NCBI RefSeq assembly: GCF_007096635.1
Contig: NZ_VKAA01000001.1
Span: 248,001-312,000 of the forward strand
DNA: 64,000 bases
Reading direction: 5' to 3'
Source of the DNA: Mycolicibacterium sp. 018/SC-01/001
Lineage (GTDB): Bacteria > Actinomycetota > Actinomycetes > Mycobacteriales > Mycobacteriaceae
The number at the start of each line of letters is the position of its first letter. The first letter of the stretch is position 1. The notes under the pieces are model-generated. The model did no database searches. It saw only the letters and a program-made list of their open reading frames with translations, and had not been told where the DNA came from. Made by a program: the position numbers and the translations under genes. Below, one piece after another: positions 47,112 to 56,378 of the stretch.

Positions 47112-48146
47112 TCACGCCGGGGTGACGAGCACCGCGTCGCTGTCCACTGCGACAGCCACCCGGTCCCCCGGCTGCAGATCCCGGGCGGCGGAGCTGGCCA
47201 TCTGAGCCATCAGCGCCGCACCGTCGGCGGCGCTCAGGTGCACCCGCGAGATGGCGCCGAGGAACGACACCGACGTCACCGTCGCAGTGCCCTGCGGGTC
47301 GGGGGTCACGCTGACCGACTCGGGCCGCACCATCGCCACGCCCTCACCGTCGACGGAGCCCTGCGCCGCGGGCAGCGACAGCCCGAGTAGCGACGCACGG
47401 CCTGCCGACACCGAAGCGGGCACCTTGTTGTTCAGTCCGACGAAGTCCGCGACGAACGGTGTCGCGGGGTGGGCGTAGAGCTCGGCGGGCTCGGCGAGCT
47501 GTTCGAGCCTGCCCTTGTTCATCACCCCCACACGGTCGGCGACGGCCAGCGCCTCCTCCTGGTCGTGGGTGACGAACAGCGTGGTGGTGCCGACATCCAG
47601 CTGCACCCGGCGGATCTCGTCACGCAGCTGCGTGCGCACCTTGGCGTCCAGCGCCGACAGCGGTTCGTCGAGCAGCAGCACCCGGGGCTGGATCGCGAGC
47701 GCGCGGGCCAGCGCGACGCGCTGCTGCTGTCCACCCGAGAGCTCCTTGGCGTAGCGGCCGCCCAGCGCTCCCAGCCCCACCAGGTCGAGCATGTCGGCAG
47801 CTCGGGACATCCTCTCGCCCTTGGCTTTTCCGCGCATCTTCAAACCGAAGGCCACATTGTCGAGCACGGTCAGGTGGGGGAACAGGCTGTAGGCCTGGAA
47901 CACCATGCCCATGTCGCGTTTGTTGGCGGGGACCTTGCTGACATCGACGCCGCCGACGGTCACCGTGCCCGAGGTCGCCTCGTCGAGACCGGCGAGGATC
48001 CGCAGCGCCGTGGTCTTGCCGCAGCCCGACGGACCCAGCAGCGCCACCATCTCGCCCGGTTCGATGTGCAGGGTCAGCCCGTCCAGCGCCCGGGTCTCGC
48101 CATAGAGACGGGTCAGCTCGGTGAGCTCGACGGCAACTCCGGTCAC
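47112..48146 (-). CDS. ABC transporter ATP-binding protein (PotA/FbpC type)
   Basis: A 344-aa ATPase with Walker A GPSGCGKTTALR near residue 39, Q-loop MVFQAYSLFPHLT, signature LSGGQQQRVALARAL, Walker B VLLLDEPLSALD and H-loop FVTHDQEEA. The C-terminal ~110 residues form a TOBE-type regulatory domain. This arrangement is typical of polyamine, ferric-iron or thiosulfate importers. It is the last gene of a four-gene operon with two permeases and a binding protein. Substrate cannot be fixed. Confidence 0.93.
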   Translation of the reverse strand: MTGVAVELTELTRLYGETRALDGLTLHIEPGEMVALLGPSGCGKTTALRILAGLDEATSGTVTVGGVDVSKVPANKRDMGMVFQAYSLFPHLTVLDNVAFGLKMRGKAKGERMSRAADMLDLVGLGALGGRYAKELSGGQQQRVALARALAIQPRVLLLDEPLSALDAKVRTQLRDEIRRVQLDVGTTTLFVTHDQEEALAVADRVGVMNKGRLEQLAEPAELYAHPATPFVADFVGLNNKVPASVSAGRASLLGLSLPAAQGSVDGEGVAMVRPESVSVTPDPQGTATVTSVSFLGAISRVHLSAADGAALMAQMASSAARDLQPGDRVAVAVDSDAVLVTPA

Positions 48147-48925
48147 GTGGTCACTCCTGTCTGGTGGCGACGGCCGCGGGTGACGAGCGAGAGGATCAGC
48201 AGCAGCGCGAAGCCGAACAGCAGCGTGGCCAGCGATGCGGCCACACTGGTGGGGCCGTTGCTCTTACCGATCGCCACGATCTGCACCTGCAGCGTCTCGT
48301 ACCCCGACAGCGACGCGATGGTGTACTCGCCGAGCACCACGGCGATCGAGATGAACGCGGCCGAGAGGATGCCCGACCAGATGTTGGGCACCACGACCCG
48401 CAGGATCGTCGTCGCCCAGCCCGCACCCAGCGATCGCGCCGCCTCGGAGAGGGTCGTCAGGTCGATGGCCGACAGCGCCGCGTCGAGCGCGCGGTAGGCG
48501 AACGGCAGCACGATCACGACGTAGACGAACGTCAGGGTCAGCGGGGATTCCCCGAGAATGTAGGTGACCCACAGGTAGACGTTGCGCAGCCCGACGACGA
48601 TCACCAGCGCGGGAATCGTCAGCGGCAGCAGGCAGAGGAACTCGATCAGCCCCTTGGCCCAGGGCGCTCGCAGCCGGACCCAGATCATCGTGGGCACCAA
48701 CAGGATCAGCATCGCCAGCACGGTCAGCACCGCCAGTGACAGCGACACGATGATCGCCTGGTACAGCGCCTCGTCGGCCACCAGGTTCGCCCACGCCTGC
48801 CCGGTGCGTCCGCCGGAGATCAGGTCGCGGGTCGAGAAATCCGCCATCGCGTAGAGCGGGAAGCAGAAGAACAACCCGAACGCCAGCCACAGCAGCCCGC
48901 GCACGACCCGGGTCATGACAGCCAC
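48143..48925 (-). CDS. ABC transporter permease (second)
   Basis: A 260-aa inner-membrane permease with six predicted helices. The ATPase-contact EAA loop reads TLSEAARSLGAGWATTILRVVVPN near residue 170. It belongs to the PotC/FbpB-type type I importer permeases. Its stop overlaps the ATPase start by four bases, and its start lies inside the end of the first permease gene (13-base overlap), so the four genes are translated together. Confidence 0.9.
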   Translation of the reverse strand: MAVMTRVVRGLLWLAFGLFFCFPLYAMADFSTRDLISGGRTGQAWANLVADEALYQAIIVSLSLAVLTVLAMLILLVPTMIWVRLRAPWAKGLIEFLCLLPLTIPALVIVVGLRNVYLWVTYILGESPLTLTFVYVVIVLPFAYRALDAALSAIDLTTLSEAARSLGAGWATTILRVVVPNIWSGILSAAFISIAVVLGEYTIASLSGYETLQVQIVAIGKSNGPTSVAASLATLLFGFALLLILSLVTRGRRHQTGVTT

Positions 48926-49755
48926 CGCGCGCTGCGCCGCACCAACAGGTTGTAGGCGACCATCACCACGGCCACGACGACGATCATCTCCAGCGCCAGC
49001 GCGTACGCGAAGCCGGCCTGGCCGAGCACCACCTCGCTGACCAGAGACGCCCGGATCAGCAGCGGCAGGATCGGGCTGCCCTGACTGACCAGTGCGGCGG
49101 CCGTGGCGTAGGCGGCGAATGCGTTGGCGAACAACAACAGCACCGAGCCCAGGAACGCGGGCGTCAGCAACGGCACCGCGACTTCACGCCAGTAGTCCCA
49201 CGTCGAGGCGCCGAGGTTGATCGCGGCCTCCCGCCACTGGTCCCGCAGCCCTTCCAACGCCGGCACGAACACGATCACCATCAGCGGGATCTGGAAGTAC
49301 GTGTAGACCAGGATCAGACCGCCCAGGCCGTACAGCCAGCCCGATCCCGCGAGATTCCACCCGGTGGCCTGCTGCACCCACAGCGTCAGCACGCCGTTCA
49401 GCCCGACTGTCGCGAGGAAGGCGAAAGCCAAAGCGACACCGCCGAACTGGGCCAGCACACTGCACAGCGAGAGCACCGCGCGGCGCACCATCGACGTGGG
49501 TGGGCTGCTGACGATCAGCCACGCCATCACCGCACCGAGCAGAGCGCCGAGCACGGCGGTGGCGGCGGACAGCAGCACGCTGTTGAGCAGAGCCGACAGG
49601 GCCGTGCCGGTGAACAGCGCGGCGATGCGACTGAAGGAGAACACCCCGTCGATGTAGACCGAACTGACCACGACGGTGATCGTCGGGATGATCAGGAACA
49701 CCACGACGACGGCCAGGAACGGCAGCAGCGGCAGACCGTCACGAACGCGGCGCAT
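48913..49755 (-). CDS. ABC transporter permease (first)
   Basis: A 280-aa permease of the PotB/FbpB type with six helices. Its EAA loop reads WREAAINLGASTWDYWREVAV near residue 190. The N-terminus (LPLLPFLAVVVVFLIIPTI) is the first helix. The frame is open upstream, but the ATG that lies one base after the substrate-binding-protein stop is the natural start. It pairs with the second permease to form the membrane channel of the importer. Confidence 0.9.
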   Translation of the reverse strand: MRRVRDGLPLLPFLAVVVVFLIIPTITVVVSSVYIDGVFSFSRIAALFTGTALSALLNSVLLSAATAVLGALLGAVMAWLIVSSPPTSMVRRAVLSLCSVLAQFGGVALAFAFLATVGLNGVLTLWVQQATGWNLAGSGWLYGLGGLILVYTYFQIPLMVIVFVPALEGLRDQWREAAINLGASTWDYWREVAVPLLTPAFLGSVLLLFANAFAAYATAAALVSQGSPILPLLIRASLVSEVVLGQAGFAYALALEMIVVVAVVMVAYNLLVRRSARWLS

Positions 49756-49756
49756 G

Positions 49757-50905
49757 TCAGCCGACCGCTGCGGCCCAGTTCTCCGACAGGTACTTCGACG
49801 CCGCCTCGGTCTGCTGCGGGGTCGGCACCGTGACCGGCCCGTCGACCACCGGCAGCGACTTAGCGACCTCAGCGTTGAGCGTCTTGTTGGCGAGCATGTT
49901 GTCGGCGCGCACCGGCCGGACACCGCCCTGGGCGTAGAGGTTCTGCCCCTCGTCGCTGTAGAGGAACTCCTGCCACAGCCGCGCCGCCGCCGGATGCGGA
50001 GCCTCCTTGTTGATCGCCTGGTAGTAGTAGCCGGCGACCGCGGCGTTCGGCGGCACGAGCACCGTCCAGGACGGAAGTTTCTTCGTCTCAGACGAATTCG
50101 TGTAGTTCCAGTCGATCACCACCGGTGTCTGCCCGGATTCGATGGTCGCGGGCGTCGGGTCCACCGGCAGGAAGTTGCCCGCCTGCTTGAGTTTCCGGAA
50201 GAACTCGACGCCCGGCGCGATGTCGTCGGCCGATCCGCCCTGGGACAGCGCCACCATCAGCACCCCGGAGAAGGCCGCGCCGGCCTGCGTGGGGTCTCCG
50301 TTGAGCGCGACCTTGCCTTGGTACTCGGGCTTGAGCAGATCGTTGACGTTCGTCACCGGGGGCACCTTGGCCGAGTCGAAGCCGATCGACATGTAGCCGC
50401 CGTAGTCGTTGACCCAGGTGCCGTCGGGATCCTTGAACGCGGCCGGGATGTCGTCGAAGGTCGCCACCTTGTACGGCGCGAACATCGCGGTGTTGGCCAG
50501 GGCGACGGACTGTCCGAGGTCGAAGACGTCCGGTGCGCTGCTGCGGCCCTTCTGCTGGTTGGCGGCGTTGATCTCGTCCTGACTGGACGCGTCGGGCTGC
50601 GCGGAGTTCACCTTGATGCCGTACTTGTCGGAGAACGCCTTGATGATGGCCCCGTAGTTCGCCCAATCCGGCGGCAGCGCAATGACATTGAGCTCACCCT
50701 CGTCCTTGGCGGCCTTGACCAGACCGTCCATGCCGCCGAAGTCGGCCGCCGAGGTGGCGTCGGCGGCCTTGCCGCCGGACTGTGTCTGCGAACCCGAATC
50801 GTTCTTCTCCGGCGGGGCGCATGCCGCCGCACCGACGACCAGCAGGGCGGACGCGGCACAGACGAGCAATCGGGACAGTCGTCCAGTGGTGTTGGCAGAG
50901 GGCAT
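49757..50905 (-). CDS. ABC transporter solute-binding lipoprotein
   Basis: A 382-aa extracellular binding protein that delivers solute to the permeases. The signal peptide ends in a lipobox-like GAAAC, somewhat atypical because Ala occupies the -3 position. Family-1/8 features are ELNVIALPPDWANYGAIIKA, a central hinge (APDVFDLGQSVALANTAMF) and GKVALNGDPTQAGAAFSG. It is the first gene of the operon. The sequence looks like the polyamine/ferric-iron group (PotD/AfuA), but the ligand residues cannot be assigned by eye. Confidence 0.9.
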   Translation of the reverse strand: MPSANTTGRLSRLLVCAASALLVVGAAACAPPEKNDSGSQTQSGGKAADATSAADFGGMDGLVKAAKDEGELNVIALPPDWANYGAIIKAFSDKYGIKVNSAQPDASSQDEINAANQQKGRSSAPDVFDLGQSVALANTAMFAPYKVATFDDIPAAFKDPDGTWVNDYGGYMSIGFDSAKVPPVTNVNDLLKPEYQGKVALNGDPTQAGAAFSGVLMVALSQGGSADDIAPGVEFFRKLKQAGNFLPVDPTPATIESGQTPVVIDWNYTNSSETKKLPSWTVLVPPNAAVAGYYYQAINKEAPHPAAARLWQEFLYSDEGQNLYAQGGVRPVRADNMLANKTLNAEVAKSLPVVDGPVTVPTPQQTEAASKYLSENWAAAVG

Positions 50906-51004
50906 GGTTGAGACCTTCCGGTGAGCAGGAGGCCACGCAGTGGCGCGGCGATTACCTGGCCGTGTCATCGCGGTGAACCATAACCTGGCGGCGCTGCTCG
51001 CGCC

Positions 51005-51010
51005 TAGGGT
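51005..51010 (+). promoter_or_regulatory. -10 element of a probable leaderless PPOX gene
   Basis: TAGGGT fits the mycobacterial TANNNT -10 and ends 7 bases before the GTG start. No ribosome site is present between them. No clear -35 was seen. Confidence 0.45.
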
Positions 51011-51017
51011 TGAGCGG

Positions 51018-51437
51018 GTGAGCATGTCCGCGCCGGTCACCACGTTCGCCGGCGCCCCGGTCGCGGTACTCGCGACCGTCCGGCCCGACGGCGCCCCGCA
51101 TGTGGTCCCGGTCGTGTTCGCGATGGCCGCCGACCGCGACGATCTGGTGTTCACCGCCGTCGACGCCAAACCCAAGTCGACGCGGCGGTTACGCCGCCTG
51201 GACAACATCGCTCACCAGTCGCAGGTGAGCCTGCTGGTCGAGCACTACGACGACGACTGGTCGCTGCTGTGGTGGGTGCGCGCCGACGGGGCGGCGACGA
51301 TCCATGACGAGGGAGACACGCTGGCTGCGGGCTACGCGGCCCTGCGCGCCAAATACCCGCAGTACGAACACGTCGCACTCGACGGACCCGTGATCGCCAT
51401 CCGGATCCGTCGCTGGGCGTCCTGGAGTGGGGGCTAG
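51018..51437 (+). CDS. PPOX-class F420-dependent protein (TIGR03668-like)
   Basis: A 139-aa split-barrel protein of the TIGR03668 group. Signatures are [20 protein letters not shown] near residue 15, [20 protein letters not shown] and [21 protein letters not shown]. Such proteins are thought to bind F420 and act as reductases of unknown substrate. Start choice is supported by a leaderless-type promoter; an ATG lies two codons further. Its neighbours are the ABC importer, divergent, and the truncated sigma factor downstream. Confidence 0.85.
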   Translation: MSMSAPVTTFAGAPVAVLATVRPDGAPHVVPVVFAMAADRDDLVFTAVDAKPKSTRRLRRLDNIAHQSQVSLLVEHYDDDWSLLWWVRADGAATIHDEGDTLAAGYAALRAKYPQYEHVALDGPVIAIRIRRWASWSGG

Positions 51438-51550
51438 CCGGTAGAGGAAGCGGTGGTTGTCCGCCGCGGGGTTGGAGGCCACCCGGGCAGACGCGGGGGC
51501 GCCCCGGCGGAAGAGTCGAGGGCATCATCCACGCGTGCCGAGGAGCCCCG

Positions 51551-51985
51551 ATGACCGATCAACGCCAGCTCACCGAGGGCACGAATCTGGCCGGCTGGCT
51601 CTATCGCATCATGGTCAACGTCCACATCAGCGAGCACCGCAAGCGGCAGCGGCGCCCGGCCCTGGAGTTCACCGGCGGGTTCTCCGAACGCCGACTGCTG
51701 GACCATCATCAGCGCGCCGGTGTCGCCCGGTCCCCCGAGGAGCAGGTGCTGGCGCTCATCGGCGACCCGGCGATCGCCGCGGCAATGGGCTCGCTGCCGG
51801 AGCGCTGCCGCACCGCGGTGTATCACAGCGACATCGAAGGCCTCGCGGTCCGCGAGATCGCCGCCCTTCTCGACGTGCCTATCGGCACCGTGATGTCCCG
51901 CGTGCACCGCGGCCGGATCCGGCTGCGACTGGCGCTGCGGGACCGGGCCGCCTCGCTCGGCTACTCGGTGCCCGAGGCGGCCTGA
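51551..51985 (+). CDS. Truncated SigH-like ECF sigma factor
   Basis: A 144-aa protein homologous to the last two thirds of SigH-type sigma factors. TNLAGWLYRIMVNVHISEHRKRQRRP matches the end of region 2, and a full region 4 follows (LPERCRTAVYHSDIEG, VREIAALLDVPIGTVMSRVH). Regions 2.1–2.3, needed for core binding and promoter melting, are absent, and no matching sequence occurs upstream in any frame. The ATG has a good GAGGAG ribosome site, so the short form may really be translated. No ZAS-type anti-sigma gene follows. Confidence 0.72.
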   Translation: MTDQRQLTEGTNLAGWLYRIMVNVHISEHRKRQRRPALEFTGGFSERRLLDHHQRAGVARSPEEQVLALIGDPAIAAAMGSLPERCRTAVYHSDIEGLAVREIAALLDVPIGTVMSRVHRGRIRLRLALRDRAASLGYSVPEAA

Positions 51986-52863
51986 CGCTCTGCCGGCTCG
52001 CCGGCCGGGGCGATCAGACGTTCCTCGTAGGCGCCCTCGTCGCGGCCCAGCGCGATGGTGCCCGCGGCCATCGCCAGCGTCGCGACCGTCAGCGCCACGG
52101 CATCCAGGCGGCTGACGTCGAGTTCTTCGCCGAGCACGACGGCACCGAGGATGACGGCGATCACCGGCTCCAGCGTCAGCATCGTCGGCACCGAGGTCTG
52201 CAGGGAACCGGCGTGGAACGCCGATTGCTGCAGCAGCACCGCGATGACGCCGAGGATGACCAGCAGGTAGGGCACCGGCGTGACGACGACGGCGACCAAT
52301 CCCTCGTGGGTGAGCACGTGCATGAAGAGTTTGGTGAGCACCGCGACGACGCCGAACAGCACGCCGACCGCGACCGCCAGCAGCACCGCGCGCCGCCAAT
52401 CGGCGCTGCGCAGCGCGACGACGACGCAGGCGAGAACGGCCACCGTGCAGATCACCGCGACGATCGCGGACGTCTGCAGGGAGGCCTCGTAATCGCCGGG
52501 GCTGGGCTTGGCCAGCACCACGAACACCGCCAGCGCCACGGTCAGCAACAACGCCCACGCCCACTCCGCGCGGGTGACGCGGCGATGGGCCAGCCGAGCC
52601 GACAGCGGCAGCGCGAACAGCAGCGCCGACACCAGGATGGGCTGCACCAGCAGAAGCGAGCCATTGGCGAGCGCGAGCGCCTGGAAGACGAAACCGGCCA
52701 CCGCCGCCGCCGTGCCGGCCCACCACAGTGGCCTGCGGATCAGCGTCATGACCATCGTGGCGCTCACGCCGTGTTCCGCCGGCACGTCGAGGGTGGCCCG
52801 CTGCCGCACCACGATGCCGATGGCCAGGAACACCGCCGCCAACAACGAGAGCAGGACGGTCAC
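51961..52863 (-). CDS. DMT/EamA-type transporter
   Basis: A 300-aa membrane protein with about 10 helices in two halves, as in the drug/metabolite transporter superfamily. The first half begins VTVLLSLLAAVFLAIGIVVRQ; the second ends with LEPVIAVILGAVVLGEELD, the typical EamA half-repeat ending. The substrate is unknown. The frame continues upstream, but the GTG giving TVLLSLLA is the best start; another GTG lies five codons earlier. It overlaps the convergent sigma-factor gene by 25 bases. Confidence 0.82.
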   Translation of the reverse strand: MTVLLSLLAAVFLAIGIVVRQRATLDVPAEHGVSATMVMTLIRRPLWWAGTAAAVAGFVFQALALANGSLLLVQPILVSALLFALPLSARLAHRRVTRAEWAWALLLTVALAVFVVLAKPSPGDYEASLQTSAIVAVICTVAVLACVVVALRSADWRRAVLLAVAVGVLFGVVAVLTKLFMHVLTHEGLVAVVVTPVPYLLVILGVIAVLLQQSAFHAGSLQTSVPTMLTLEPVIAVILGAVVLGEELDVSRLDAVALTVATLAMAAGTIALGRDEGAYEERLIAPAGEPAERQAASGTE

Positions 52864-52981
52864 GCCATGGCCGATCACCCGACAAGGACAGCACATCCTG
52901 CGCGCTGCCGCCCAGCCGGCTCCGGGCGCGTCACAACATCGATCTTGTTTCAGCAGCACCGAACTGGGCACCCGGTGCGCC

Positions 52982-53320
52982 ATGAATCTGCGGAGAATGG
53001 TCATGCTTGCCGGCGCGATCGTGTTGCTGGTCGGAGTCATTGCGCTGTTGGTGCCGGTGTCGGTACCCGGACCTCAGGGCAACATCGGGTGCGGCAACGC
53101 GGTCGCGTCGGACCTGTCGCAGGCACAAAGCGTCGACAACGGGAACGTGGCCAACCTGCCGGTGCTCAACGAGATCATCCCGCACAAGGATTTCGTGGCC
53201 GAATGTCAGTCGGCGCTGTCGTCGCGGCGGTCCTGGTCGATCCCGGTGGCCGTCGTCGGCGTGCTGGTACTCGCCGGCTCGTTCTTCGTCGGCGGCCGGT
53301 CCGGCCGGGTACGGACCTGA
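52982..53320 (+). CDS. Small membrane protein with an extracytoplasmic Cys loop
   Basis: A 112-aa protein with one membrane helix near each end (MVMLAGAIVLLVGVIALLVP and IPVAVVGVLVLAGSFFVGG). The ~50-residue loop between contains two Cys (GNIGCGNAV and VAECQSAL) that may form a disulfide outside. I recall similar small proteins in other mycobacteria but no function. It is divergent from the DMT transporter gene across ~118 bases and ends 6 bases before a convergent stop. Confidence 0.68.
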   Translation: MNLRRMVMLAGAIVLLVGVIALLVPVSVPGPQGNIGCGNAVASDLSQAQSVDNGNVANLPVLNEIIPHKDFVAECQSALSSRRSWSIPVAVVGVLVLAGSFFVGGRSGRVRT

Positions 53321-53326
53321 CCTGAC

Positions 53327-53632
53327 CTAACTGGCGCGCTCGTCCTTGACGACCCGCAGCCGGGGCCGCTCGTGCGGTTCCGGCTGCGTGTCTGTCCGGG
53401 GTCCGATCTTGTCGGTGACCGTGGCCGCCACTGCGTCGATGCGGTCGACCGCGCGGTCACACAACCCGCGCACCCGGTCCCCGGCCGTGTCGACGGCGGT
53501 GTCGACGTCGTCGGCGGCGCTGAGCAGGTATGCCCGCACGTTCAGTCGCCACCGCTCGCCGGCCGACCGCAACCTGCGCCGGAGCCGGTCGTCGACCTCG
53601 ACGGTGACATACGGCAGCACTCGAAGCTTCAT
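53327..53632 (-). CDS. Small basic protein, 101 aa, function unknown
   Basis: The product is hydrophilic and largely helical. It has a basic N-terminal third (KLRVLPYVTVEVDDRLRRRL), a middle with repeated Asp/Val/Ala helix (DDVDTAVDTAGDRVRGLCDR) and a polar, Pro-rich C-terminus ending RLRVVKDERAS. No membrane segment or known domain is evident. It has its own ATG and lies 45 bases downstream of the helical DUF protein gene on the same strand. Confidence 0.5.
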   Translation of the reverse strand: MKLRVLPYVTVEVDDRLRRRLRSAGERWRLNVRAYLLSAADDVDTAVDTAGDRVRGLCDRAVDRIDAVAATVTDKIGPRTDTQPEPHERPRLRVVKDERAS

Positions 53633-53677
53633 CTGCGCGCCTCCCTGGGTGGATGCCTGCGCCCAGGGTAGCGGGGA

Positions 53678-54466
53678 TCAGCGCCCCGATCGGGCCGCCT
53701 TGACCGCTGCGGCCGCTGCGCGGCTCGCCTCCTTGCCGGCGGCGTAGTCCTCCTCGGTAACGCGCAGCGCCTGTTCGGCGTCGGCCAGGCGACGCCGGGC
53801 ATCCTCCACGCGCAGCCGGGCCGCGGCCAGATCGGACTGCAGCTCCGGCAGGGCGGCGTCGGCATCGGCCTGCCGGGCGAGCGCGGCCTTCACGGCGGGC
53901 GACGGACCTCGGCGGGCCGGCTGGGCCGGCTCAGCAGGTGCGCTCGGCTTACGTGTCGCGGTGACCGCCGTGGCGACGCCGAAATCGCCGAATCCGGACC
54001 ACTGCTCGGCTCTGGTCAGTCGCCCCAACCGGTCCAGCACCTCGGGATCGGCGACGGCGGCCTGCAACGTGGAGACCACATCGTCGCGCAGCGCCGCCGA
54101 CGGGTCGGTGATCCCGGCGGCGACGAACCCGGCCCGGGTCAGCTCGTCCACCAGCCGGCGTTGCTCGGTGGTCAGCCTGCGGATCGCCTCGCCGTCCATC
54201 GCCGCGTGCGCGTCCCGCAAGCGCGACCGCAGGTCCGTCAGTTGCGCCCGCGCGGTCCCCTTGAGCGCCACCAGGTTCACCACCCACGCCGCGACGGTCG
54301 GTTTGCGGCTCGCGCCGATCTGTTTCGCGGTGGCGGCGTCACCGGCGCGCTTGGCCGCTGCCGCCAGCTCGGTGCGGCGCGCGGTGAAGTCCTGCGGGCG
54401 CGCCGAATAGAGCGCGTCGAGTGCGTCGGACACCGCGTCGGTCGCTGCGTCATCCACAATGTCCAC
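53678..54466 (-). CDS. Coiled-coil protein of unknown function, divergent from kup
   Basis: A protein of about 262 aa, almost entirely helical. The N-terminal part (ALYSARPQDFTARRTELAAA, SRKPTVAAWVVNLVALKG) resembles a family of actinobacterial proteins of unknown function. The C-terminal ~90 residues form a long Ala/Arg/Glu coiled coil (LQSDLAAARLRVEDARRRLA). Several GTGs compete as starts; the chosen one overlaps the divergent kup start by a few bases, so an internal start (MSDALDALYSARP) is possible. Confidence 0.65.
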   Translation of the reverse strand: MDIVDDAATDAVSDALDALYSARPQDFTARRTELAAAAKRAGDAATAKQIGASRKPTVAAWVVNLVALKGTARAQLTDLRSRLRDAHAAMDGEAIRRLTTEQRRLVDELTRAGFVAAGITDPSAALRDDVVSTLQAAVADPEVLDRLGRLTRAEQWSGFGDFGVATAVTATRKPSAPAEPAQPARRGPSPAVKAALARQADADAALPELQSDLAAARLRVEDARRRLADAEQALRVTEEDYAAGKEASRAAAAAVKAARSGR

Positions 54467-56378
54467 TATCACCGCACACAGTGTTCGCCATCCACTCCGC
54501 CCGGCCCTCGTGGTCGGCGCGCTCGGTGTGGTGTTCGGCGATATCGGCACCAGCCCGATCTACACGCTGGCCACCGTCTTCGACCCCCATGATCCACATC
54601 CGGTGCCCGTGTCGAGAGCGAACGTCTACGGCGTGGTGTCGGTGATCTTCTGGTCGGTGATGATGATCGTCACCTTCACCTACGTGACGCTGGTGATGCG
54701 CGCCGACAACCACGGTGAGGGCGGCATCATGGCGCTGATCACGCTGGTCAAGAAATTCTCGAAACCATCCACGCGTCGGGTGTCCACGGTGCTGGCCGCG
54801 CTCGGGGTGTTCGGCGCTGCGCTGTTCTTCGGCGACAGCATGATCACCCCGGCGATCTCGGTCCTCTCGGCGGTCGAGGGCGTCAAGGTCATCGACCCCG
54901 GGTTCGCCGATTTCGTGGTGCCGGTGACGGCGGTGATCATCGTGATCCTGTTCTCCGTGCAACGGCGCGGCACCGAGACGGTCGGCCGATTCTTCGGCCC
55001 GGTGATGATCCTGTGGTTCGCCGTCATCGGCGCGTGCGGTGTCCGCGGCATCGCCGACAACCCCGACATCCTCTGGGCGCTGTCGCCCACGCATGCGCTG
55101 GAGTTCCTCGCCGGGCACTTCCACATCGCGTTCTTCGCGCTCGCGGCCATCGTGCTCGCGGTCACGGGCGCCGAGGCGCTCTACGCCGACATGGGCCATT
55201 TCGGTCGCAAGGCGATCACCGTGGGCTGGCTGGGCCTCGTGCTGCCGGCCTGCACGCTCAACTACTTCGGCCAGGGCGCGCTGGTGCTGTCCGACGAACG
55301 CAACGTCACCGCACCGTTCTTCCTGCTGGTGCCCGAGTGGGGACGCATTCCGATCGTGCTGCTGGCCACCGCGGCGACGGTCATCGCGTCACAGGCGGTG
55401 ATCACCGGTGCGTTCTCCGTCGCCTCGCAGGCGGCCAAGCTCGGATACCTGCCGCGGTTGCGCATCCACTACACCTCCGCGAAAGCGATGGGGCAGGTCT
55501 ACGTGCCCTGGATCAACGGCCTGTTGATGGTCGCCGTGCTGATCCTGGTGTTCGCGTTCCGCAGCTCCTCGGCGCTGGCGTACGCCTTCGGCATGGCCGT
55601 CACCGGCACGATCACGATCACCACGCTGCTGTTCCTCTTCATCGCCCGCACCCGCGCCGGCGCACCGCTGTGGTTGGTGCTCGGCGGCGGGGCCGTGCTG
55701 CTGACGGTCGATCTGATGTTCTTCGCCGCCAACATGACCAAGCTGGTGCACGGGGCGTGGCTGCCACTGCTGATAGCCGTCGTCGCGTTCGTGGTGATGA
55801 CGACGTGGCAGCGCGGCCGGGTGATCGTCACGCGGGAGCGCCGGGCCGTCGAGGGGCCGATGCAGGAGTTCATCGACGGGCTCAAGACGATGGAGCCGCC
55901 GCTGGTGCGGCTGCCCGGGACCGCGGTGTTCCTCAACCGGGGTGACGACACGGCACCCCTGTCGATGCGGACCAACGTCGAGCACAACCACGTGCTGGCC
56001 GAGCACGTGGTCATCATGAGCCTCACCACCGAACCGGTGCCGCGCATCCCCGACTCCGACAGGGTGACCGTCGACCGGCTCGGCACCGCGGACGACGGCA
56101 TCGTGCACGTGCTCGCACGCTTCGGTTACATGGAGCACGTCAACGTGCCCAAGGTGCTGGCGATGCTGGATGCCGAGCAGACCGAAGGCCCCCTGGATCT
56201 GGCGCATGCGACCTACTTCTTGTCGAAACTCGAACTGTGCGAAGGAGATCGGTCGTCGATGGCGCGGTGGCGCAAGCGCCTGTTCATCGCGACGTCCTAC
56301 ATCACCTCCGACGCCGCCGCCTACTTCGGGCTGCCGCTGGAGCGCACCGTCGTCATCGGCTCACGTCTCGAGGTCTGA
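54459..56378 (+). CDS. kup: Low-affinity potassium transporter
   Basis: A 639-aa KUP/HAK/KT-type potassium uptake protein with about 12 membrane helices and a soluble C-terminal domain. Family motifs are VVFGDIGTSPIYTL near residue 25 and NHGEGGIMALITLVKKF around residue 90. The C-terminal ~170 residues hold MEPPLVRLPGTAVFLNRG and ATYFLSKLELCEGD, and the chain ends [12 protein letters not shown]. It is divergent from the coiled-coil protein and overlaps the convergent GH65 gene by 18 bases. Confidence 0.95.
   Translation: MSTITAHSVRHPLRPALVVGALGVVFGDIGTSPIYTLATVFDPHDPHPVPVSRANVYGVVSVIFWSVMMIVTFTYVTLVMRADNHGEGGIMALITLVKKFSKPSTRRVSTVLAALGVFGAALFFGDSMITPAISVLSAVEGVKVIDPGFADFVVPVTAVIIVILFSVQRRGTETVGRFFGPVMILWFAVIGACGVRGIADNPDILWALSPTHALEFLAGHFHIAFFALAAIVLAVTGAEALYADMGHFGRKAITVGWLGLVLPACTLNYFGQGALVLSDERNVTAPFFLLVPEWGRIPIVLLATAATVIASQAVITGAFSVASQAAKLGYLPRLRIHYTSAKAMGQVYVPWINGLLMVAVLILVFAFRSSSALAYAFGMAVTGTITITTLLFLFIARTRAGAPLWLVLGGGAVLLTVDLMFFAANMTKLVHGAWLPLLIAVVAFVVMTTWQRGRVIVTRERRAVEGPMQEFIDGLKTMEPPLVRLPGTAVFLNRGDDTAPLSMRTNVEHNHVLAEHVVIMSLTTEPVPRIPDSDRVTVDRLGTADDGIVHVLARFGYMEHVNVPKVLAMLDAEQTEGPLDLAHATYFLSKLELCEGDRSSMARWRKRLFIATSYITSDAAAYFGLPLERTVVIGSRLEV

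Noticed and set aside
49757..50905. Assignment of the ABC importer to polyamines or ferric iron.
   Set aside because: The sequence fits the broad PotD/AfuA group but the ligand-binding residues cannot be identified by eye, so no substrate or gene symbol was given.
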